A stretch of 62,402 nucleotides of DNA, taken from Ferruginibacter sp. GTDB lineage: Bacteria > Bacteroidota > Bacteroidia > Chitinophagales > Chitinophagaceae. Shown here in pieces: positions 57,412 through 62,402 of the stretch (positions are counted from its first letter, which is position 1; each line of letters opens with the position of its first letter). The DNA lies in NCBI GenBank assembly GCA_014379905.1, contig JACMKX010000044.1, positions 1 through 62,402 on the forward strand. The letters are read 5' to 3'. A model generated the notes under the pieces. The model was given only the letters and a program-made list of their open reading frames with translations. It was not told the origin of the DNA and searched no databases. A program made the translations under genes and the position numbers.

Positions 57412-59052
57412 ATGATTAAAAATCTTGTTGCTGCTTTTTTCTTCTTTTTTCTTTCCCTTACTTTTTTAATTGCTCAGCCACGGCCCAATACAGCTACCCA
57501 AAAACCAAAACTGGTAGTAGGCATTGTGATAGACCAGATGCGATGGGATTACTTATATCGTTTTGAAAAATTGTATGGGCCCGATGGTTTCAAAAGAATT
57601 TTATCGCAGGGATATAGTTTTGAAAATACCTTAGTGCCGTATATGCCCACCTACACAGCCCCGGGACATGCTTGTGTGTATACCGGCAGTGTACCTGCCA
57701 TAAATGGAATTGTGGGCAACGACTGGTTTGAAAAAAGTATTGACAGGGGAATGTACTGCGCCAGTGATTCTACCGTTGTTGCTGTAGGAAGCAATACCGT
57801 TGCAGGAAAAATGAGCCCAAGGAATATGTGGACCACCACGGTAACAGATGAACTCAGGTTGAGCAATAATTTTAAAAGTAAAGTGATTGGTATTTCACTT
57901 AAAGACAGGGGGTCGATATTGCCTGCAGGCCATAGCGCCAATGCTGCCTACTGGTATGATGATGCGGTAGGAAAATTTATCAGCAGTACCTATTATATGA
58001 AAGACCTGCCCAAATGGGTGAAGGATTTTAATGATAAAGATCCGGTTACTAGATACATGAGTACAGACTGGACTTTGTTAAGAGACAAATCGAATTATAC
58101 CCAGGCGGAAAATGATGAAAATATTTATGAAGCATTAATTCCCGGAGAAAAAACAGCCAGCTTTCCTCACAAATTATCAGCACTAACCACAACAAAATTC
58201 TCTGCGTTACGATACACACCTCATGGTGTTAGCTACAGTTTTGATTTTGCAAAAGCGGCTATTGATAATGAAGGGCTGGGAAAAGGCAGTTACACTGATT
58301 TTCTTGCACTCAGTATTTCGTCCACAGACTATATTGGTCATAATTCCGGGCCTAATTCACTGGAAATTGAAGATACATATGCAAGACTGGATAGGGACCT
58401 GGGAGATTTTTTAAAATACCTGGACCTGCGTCTGGGCAAAGGGAATTATTTATTTTTTTTAACGGCTGACCATGGCGCGGCTCATGTGCCGGGCTTTTTA
58501 AAAGAGCATAATATACCGGGTGGCTTATTTGATGATTATGCCATGATGAAAGAGATCAGTAATAGTGTGGATAGTATATATGGAATTAAAGGGGCTATTA
58601 AAAGGAGCTATAATTACCAGTTCTATTTAGATCATAATTTAATAGAACAAAGTGGTAAAGATGCAGCAGCTGTTAAAGCAACAATTATAAAATTGCTGAA
58701 AAAATACCCGGTTGTTGTATATGCGTTTGAAACAGAAAAATTATCAGAAGTTACCATGAATGAAACGCAAAAAAGGATGATGAGCAATGGCTATACTCCC
58801 CAACGCTCCGGTGATATACAATTTACCGTTAAGCCAAATTATTTTGACCATGGTACTAAAGGTACCACGCATGGTGCCTGGAATCCCTACGATACACATA
58901 TCCCTTTATTATGGTTTGGCTGGAATATAAAACCCGGTGAAACCAACAGGGAAGTATATATGACTGATATTGCACCCACCATTTCAGCCATGTTGAATAT
59001 TCAAATGCCAAGTGGGAATATTGGGAAAGCATTGACTGAGCTGACCAAATGA
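57412..59052 (+). CDS. pafA: PafA-like alkaline phosphatase
   Basis: A 546-residue exported zinc phosphomonoesterase (signal peptide MIKNLVAAFFFFFLSLTFLIAQ). Metal-binding VVGIVIDQMRWDYLYRF is followed by the nucleophilic Thr in MPTYTAPGHACVYTGS at about residue 82, the Asn in GIVGNDWFEKS, and the Lys and Arg of the PafA active site in SLKDRGSILPAGHSANA (Lys164, Arg166). The second metal site is LTADHGAAHVPGF and the His in HGTKGTTHGAWNPYDTHIPL. The Thr/Asn/Lys/Arg set distinguishes PafA from nucleotide pyrophosphatases of the same superfamily. PafA enzymes are phosphate-irrepressible and periplasmic. Confidence 0.92.
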   Translation: MIKNLVAAFFFFFLSLTFLIAQPRPNTATQKPKLVVGIVIDQMRWDYLYRFEKLYGPDGFKRILSQGYSFENTLVPYMPTYTAPGHACVYTGSVPAINGIVGNDWFEKSIDRGMYCASDSTVVAVGSNTVAGKMSPRNMWTTTVTDELRLSNNFKSKVIGISLKDRGSILPAGHSANAAYWYDDAVGKFISSTYYMKDLPKWVKDFNDKDPVTRYMSTDWTLLRDKSNYTQAENDENIYEALIPGEKTASFPHKLSALTTTKFSALRYTPHGVSYSFDFAKAAIDNEGLGKGSYTDFLALSISSTDYIGHNSGPNSLEIEDTYARLDRDLGDFLKYLDLRLGKGNYLFFLTADHGAAHVPGFLKEHNIPGGLFDDYAMMKEISNSVDSIYGIKGAIKRSYNYQFYLDHNLIEQSGKDAAAVKATIIKLLKKYPVVVYAFETEKLSEVTMNETQKRMMSNGYTPQRSGDIQFTVKPNYFDHGTKGTTHGAWNPYDTHIPLLWFGWNIKPGETNREVYMTDIAPTISAMLNIQMPSGNIGKALTELTK

Positions 59053-59130
59053 TATTTTTTAAAAGGGATAAAAAACCTTGACGAATATTTCGGTTATTTT
59101 TTATTTCCTTCTTTATCGCCTGTTTTTTTC

Positions 59131-59138
59131 TAATTTTG
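59131..59138 (+). promoter_or_regulatory. Possible promoter -7 element TAATTTTG
   Basis: TAATTTTG fits TAnnTTTG in the gap before the T9SS cargo gene. It would give a leader of about 75 bases. No clear -33 element is visible. Confidence 0.35.
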
Positions 59139-59217
59139 TCTTGTAAATAGTTTTACCATTTGTATCAAAACTGTTTAATATCTATATTCCTTTAACCCTT
59201 TGAAAAACCAAACGTTC

Positions 59218-60327
59218 ATGATGTTCGTATTAAAACCCTCCTGCGTAATCGCATTTTGCCTGGTATTTACATTCGCTGCCAATGCCGGCACACCCGTAAA
59301 CGGGTTAACTTCTTTTAACAGTGTAACTCCGGGTGTAAAAGCTTCGGGAAATGCAGGTGCCGCCAGTGGAATTACCGCTGCCAATATTGAAGGTTTCAAT
59401 TTCAAATTAAATACCGCTGCTTCAGGTCCGGTTATGCTCATTGAAGTGTGGGATGGATTTGTAGGCACAGGAAACGGGGTTGCCTTTTATGAATCAACCT
59501 CTTCCATCAATCCTCTTTTTTCCGGAATAACTATAACAGCAAACGACGAGTCAAAATTTGATCTGACCTCCATTGGTATCAATGCGCAAAATACTGCCGG
59601 TGGAAATACAACCGTAACCCTTACAGGCTTGAATGCTGCGGGTAACCCGGTAAGCGGAGCCACTACAACAGGCGTAGCCAGTGTTTCTTCACTAACATTG
59701 TTTAATGTGAGTGCTAATGCAGCCTTCAAAAATATTTACGGTATAAGAATTACGAGTACAGATATTGTTTATGCATTTATTGATAACATTACTATCGCGA
59801 ACCTGACCGTACTTCCGGTGCAATGGCTGGAGTTTACAGCCATCCCTCAAAACAACAACATCCTGTTAAAGTGGGGTACTGCATTTGAACAGGGGACAAC
59901 CAGTTTTATTATTCAACACAGCGCTACCGGAACTAACTGGACGGATGCAGGCACAATTCCTGCTGCCGGTAACAGTACTACAGATAAGCTTTACAGTTTT
60001 GTTCATACGTCTCCTTCCAGAGGCGCAAACTATTACCGCTTAATTCAACAGGATATTGATGGGAGACAGGACTATAGCAAAATCCTTTACTTAAATCTAG
60101 ATGACAGATCTACTCATTTTTCTGTTTATCCGAATGTGGCAGCCAATCGTTTGCTGAATATAAAACTTGACAAAGCCGCCAATATTCAAATATTAAACAG
60201 CGCCGGCAGCCTGGTAATATTGAAGGCGTATCCGGCAGGAGTACAACAGGTAGACCTTGCGCAATTACCGCCAGGTGTTTACAGGATCAGGGCTCGTAAC
60301 GAAACCATTTCATTTATAATACCATAA
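59218..60327 (+). CDS. Secreted protein with T9SS type A sorting domain
   Basis: A protein of 369 residues. The signal peptide lies at the start (MMFVLKPSCVIAFCLVFTFA, then ANAG). An N-terminal beta-sandwich of about 180 residues is Gly-, Asn- and Thr-rich (GNAGAASGITAANIEGFNFK; NTAGGNTTVTLTGLNAAGNP). The short linker LTVLPVQWLEFTAIPQNNNI opens the conserved region found before type IX sorting domains (LLKWGTAFEQGTTSFIIQHS; ANYYRLIQQDIDGRQDYSKI), and the C-terminal domain FSVYPNVAANRLLNIKL to GVYRIRARNETISFIIP ends the protein. I start at the ATG; a TTG 18 bases upstream is also in frame. It probably adheres to the surface. Terminator at 60360. Confidence 0.87.
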   Translation: MMFVLKPSCVIAFCLVFTFAANAGTPVNGLTSFNSVTPGVKASGNAGAASGITAANIEGFNFKLNTAASGPVMLIEVWDGFVGTGNGVAFYESTSSINPLFSGITITANDESKFDLTSIGINAQNTAGGNTTVTLTGLNAAGNPVSGATTTGVASVSSLTLFNVSANAAFKNIYGIRITSTDIVYAFIDNITIANLTVLPVQWLEFTAIPQNNNILLKWGTAFEQGTTSFIIQHSATGTNWTDAGTIPAAGNSTTDKLYSFVHTSPSRGANYYRLIQQDIDGRQDYSKILYLNLDDRSTHFSVYPNVAANRLLNIKLDKAANIQILNSAGSLVILKAYPAGVQQVDLAQLPPGVYRIRARNETISFIIP

Positions 60328-60359
60328 TAGCGGAGCTGGCTTCGCCAGGTGCTGATCAT

Positions 60360-60392
60360 AAAAAAGCTTTAGCAAACTGCTAAGGCTTTTTT
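60360..60392 (+). terminator. Intrinsic terminator after the T9SS cargo gene
   Basis: GCTTTAGCA (60366-60374) pairs with TGCTAAGGC (60378-60386) with one G-T pair, around a three-base loop. Six A's precede and six T's follow. Confidence 0.85.
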
Positions 60393-60532
60393 GTTGTCCG
60401 TTCAGTACAATTTTCGAACTTATTTTTAATGGATTTAAAGAAACTGGCGAGTCTTGTAGCCTAAAAGATGGCATTTTAAAGGCTCATTTTTCTACTGGTA
60501 TAATTTAGTTGTGAGAGAGAAAATCGAAGCGT

Positions 60533-60906
60533 ATGAATAAGCTAATGAGTGCAGAGGCTAACCAAATTGATTTAGTGGGTTACTTATCCGCATTAGGGCA
60601 CCGACCTCAAAAAGTTAGAAATAGCGATTAGTTTACTTATCTCCCTTACGGACTGAAAAGACGCCATCATTTAAAGTGAATCGAACCAGGAATGCATGGT
60701 ATGATCACGGCAATGGAAAGGGCGGCAATCTGATAGATGTCGGGATACTTTTTTCTAAATTTTACTGTAGGCGATTTATTGCAGCATTTGTCGCATTATC
60801 AAAGCACTCCTTTTTCTTTTTTTTCACCAGCATTTTCCAGCACACAATTTGCCAGCCTCAGCGCCTTCCTTTGATGCTGAAAAAAGAGATTCTTAGTGAG
60901 GGTTAA
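60533..60906 (+). pseudogene. Remnant of a mobile-element CHC2/toprim primase gene
   Basis: From the ATG at 60533 the frame reads MNKLMSAEANQIDLVGYLSA and LGHRPQKVRNSD, then meets TAG at 60629-60631. One base is lost here, and the next frame gives LSPLRTEKTPSFKVNRTRNA, WYDHGNGKGGNLIDVGIL. A second shift at about 60755-60765 leads to TVGDLLQHLSHYQSTPFSFF, and a third near 60870. This ordered set of fragments matches the N-terminus of the DNA primase-like CHC2-fold/toprim proteins encoded on Bacteroidota conjugative and mobilizable elements, whose usual wording is DYWYLSPLRxEKTPSFKVNR and WYDHGxGKGGN. The toprim half is absent. I read it as a heavily decayed fragment of an old integrated element. 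Confidence 0.8.
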
Positions 60907-60998
60907 ATTATTGTATTGGAGGTGACCCCAATAATAACTAATAAGAAAATTAAAGTAAAAGCCAAAAATCCGGCAAACCACAAGTTTTAGAAATGCTT

Positions 60999-61014
60999 TT
61001 TACCATTTGGTAAA
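60999..61014. promoter_or_regulatory. Palindrome TTTACCATTTGGTAAA
   Basis: A perfect 7-bp-arm inverted repeat (TTTACCA / TGGTAAA) with a two-base centre, 55 bases upstream of the edge amidohydrolase gene. A second perfect palindrome, ATTTGTACAAAT, lies at 61039-61050. Both are candidates for operators of a local regulator. Confidence 0.4.
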
Positions 61015-61069
61015 TGGTTTATTCTTTTTTTAATAAACATTTGTACAAATTATTTAAATAAACAGTAAA

Positions 61070-62402
61070 ATGAAAAAAGCACGGGCGTTATTTGCGACAA
61101 CAATGATTTCTTTCGGACTATACGCACAATCGAACCTCCCATTTGTCGGAGCCGATCTGATTGTGCACCATGCAAAAATCACCACACAAACTGCAGCACA
61201 AAAGGAAGCTTCGGCTTTAGCGGTAAAGGGTGGGAGAATTTACGCAGTAGGCAACGATGCTGAAATACTCGCTCTTAAAGATGACCATACAAAAATCATT
61301 GATGCGGATGGTAAACGGATCATCCCTGGTTTGGAGGATGCACACATTCACCCTTTAAATGAAAGGAATTTTAATTATAAGGTTAGATGGGATGGAGTGC
61401 CAACACTCAAACGTGCGCTTGAAATGCTTACAGAGCAGGCAGCAAGAACACCCAAAGGACAATGGGTAAAAGTCACTGGCGGCTGGTCACCTTATCAATT
61501 CAAAGAGAATCGTCAACCTACAATAGACGAACTGAACAAGGCAGTCTCAAATAGGCCTCTGTATATTCAATATGCTTATAATAGAGGATATCTAAACAAA
61601 TTAGGAATGAAAGAATTGGGTGTAGGAACATCCAAGTTTCCTGAGTTGCCTGAGGTAGAGTTCGAGAAAGATAAAAAAGGGAATTATACAGGAGTCATTA
61701 ACGGATATACCTTTACATTTTTAGCGCTGGATGCCATGTTACCTACGCCAACTCCAGAAGAAGAGGTTAGCTCTTTGGTGCATGTAATACACGATCTGAA
61801 TCGATTCGGACTTACTTCCGTTCTTGATGCTACTAGTATCATTGGCTACCCTGAGGGACATCAACCTTTACAAACCCTAGTGAAAGAAAATCGTCTAAAT
61901 ATTCGTTTTCCTTTTGTTGACCTGGGATGGAATCTAGGTTCAAGTGAGCCATTTGTAGAAACCGAAATTAAGCGAATAACCAAAATGGCTCCGATAAGCC
62001 CTGGGCAGAACTTACATCCCACTATGGAGCATGGTTACGAATATGAAGGAATGGGTGAGACTATAAGAGGAGAAATCCATGACCATGAAAATTTTGATAA
62101 GCCTGCCTATATTATTCCTAAAGAAAGAATGATGAAATATGCAGAAGAAGATGTTAGAAAGCTAATAGAGAAAAGAATCCCATTTCGTATGCATGTCACT
62201 TACAACGAGAATCTTACACCCTTTTTAGATGCGCTCGAAAAGGTTATCCAAACGACCCCTTTAGATGGTATGCGTTGGAGTATAGAGCATGCGGAAACCA
62301 TTACGTCTGAGAACATTAAAAGAGTCAAGAAGCTTGGGGGAGGAATTGCCCTGGATAATAAAATGGCCATTCATGGAGACGCTTTTGTAAAAACCCATGG
62401 TA
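61070..62402 (+). CDS. Exported amidohydrolase, YtcJ-like, cut by the window edge
   Basis: At least 444 residues are visible and the frame is still open at the right edge. Signal peptide MKKARALFATTMISFGLYAQ. The N-terminal beta part (ADLIVHHAKITTQTAAQKEA; VKGGRIYAVGNDAEILALKD; KRIIPGLEDAHIHPLNERNF) is that of YtcJ/imidazolone-propionase-type amidohydrolases with the HxH metal motif DAHIHP. The later blocks GLTSVLDATSIIGYPEGHQP and RWSIEHAETITSENIKRVKK continue the TIM barrel. The family contains formamidases and other amide hydrolases of unknown specificity. Its codon use (more CTA, AGA, GGA) looks different from its neighbours to the eye. The decayed primase lies just upstream, so the gene may have arrived on the same element. 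Confidence 0.85.
   Translation, partial: MKKARALFATTMISFGLYAQSNLPFVGADLIVHHAKITTQTAAQKEASALAVKGGRIYAVGNDAEILALKDDHTKIIDADGKRIIPGLEDAHIHPLNERNFNYKVRWDGVPTLKRALEMLTEQAARTPKGQWVKVTGGWSPYQFKENRQPTIDELNKAVSNRPLYIQYAYNRGYLNKLGMKELGVGTSKFPELPEVEFEKDKKGNYTGVINGYTFTFLALDAMLPTPTPEEEVSSLVHVIHDLNRFGLTSVLDATSIIGYPEGHQPLQTLVKENRLNIRFPFVDLGWNLGSSEPFVETEIKRITKMAPISPGQNLHPTMEHGYEYEGMGETIRGEIHDHENFDKPAYIIPKERMMKYAEEDVRKLIEKRIPFRMHVTYNENLTPFLDALEKVIQTTPLDGMRWSIEHAETITSENIKRVKKLGGGIALDNKMAIHGDAFVKTHG

Noticed and set aside
1..62402. tRNA or rRNA genes
   Set aside because: I looked through the gaps for T-loop (GTTCAAATC-like) and CCA-end patterns and found none that pair into a cloverleaf; no rRNA text is present.

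Overview
The window looks like a chromosomal stretch of a Bacteroidota bacterium, most likely from the Chitinophagaceae or a close relative. The evidence is a roughly 40% GC composition, start codons without Shine-Dalgarno sequences, the Bacteroidota promoter element TAnnTTTG close to many starts, secreted proteins with type IX secretion or gliding-type C-terminal domains, and families largely confined to this phylum (a PorG/DUF6089-like barrel, DUF6702, DUF6370, a GldM-like domain). It is a housekeeping region with some decayed accessory material. I found no rRNA, tRNA, CRISPR array or intact insertion sequence.

Layout. 0-2 kb: two hypothetical proteins and a TonB-like protein. 2-14 kb: a catabolic block. 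On the minus strand are hbd, gcdH, pyrF, kmo, kynU, a 2-aminomuconate deaminase-like RidA protein and a semialdehyde dehydrogenase. On the plus strand are haaO and an ACMSD-type decarboxylase. Together with the tryptophan 2,3-dioxygenase at 43 kb they cover nearly the whole oxidative route from tryptophan through kynurenine and 3-hydroxyanthranilate to 2-aminomuconate and its deamination product. Kynurenine formamidase is the obvious missing step. 14-28 kb: envelope proteins, an Mrp/ApbC-type Fe-S carrier, shikimate kinase, an orphan 7TM-DISM histidine kinase, FtsK and peptidyl-tRNA hydrolase. 28-42 kb: an esterase, an M1 peptidase, HupE/UreJ-like and DUF6702 proteins, a CorC/HlyC-type protein, a PAP2 phosphatase, two tandem LtaS-like phosphotransferases, a methyltransferase, a phosphohexomutase and a cysteine desulfurase. 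42-60 kb: tryptophan dioxygenase, a large gliding-type secreted protein, MutS, a broken lipoprotein gene, DUF4407, LolA-like, UbiX, thioredoxin-like and hydrolase genes, an alpha-oxoamine synthase, a PafA-like phosphatase and a T9SS cargo protein. 60-62.4 kb: a decayed mobile-element primase followed by an amidohydrolase that runs off the edge.

The most notable structure is a small cassette at 12418-12898. It is a broken GxxExxY-family gene bounded by about 35-bp inverted repeats and sits exactly between the stop codon of haaO and the start codon of the next gene of the pathway. Other points of interest are five interrupted genes, a strikingly symmetric divergent promoter between ubiX and a thioredoxin gene, promoter elements so close to start codons that leaderless transcripts are likely, and many gaps filled with short repeated words, some of which have spread into coding ends.
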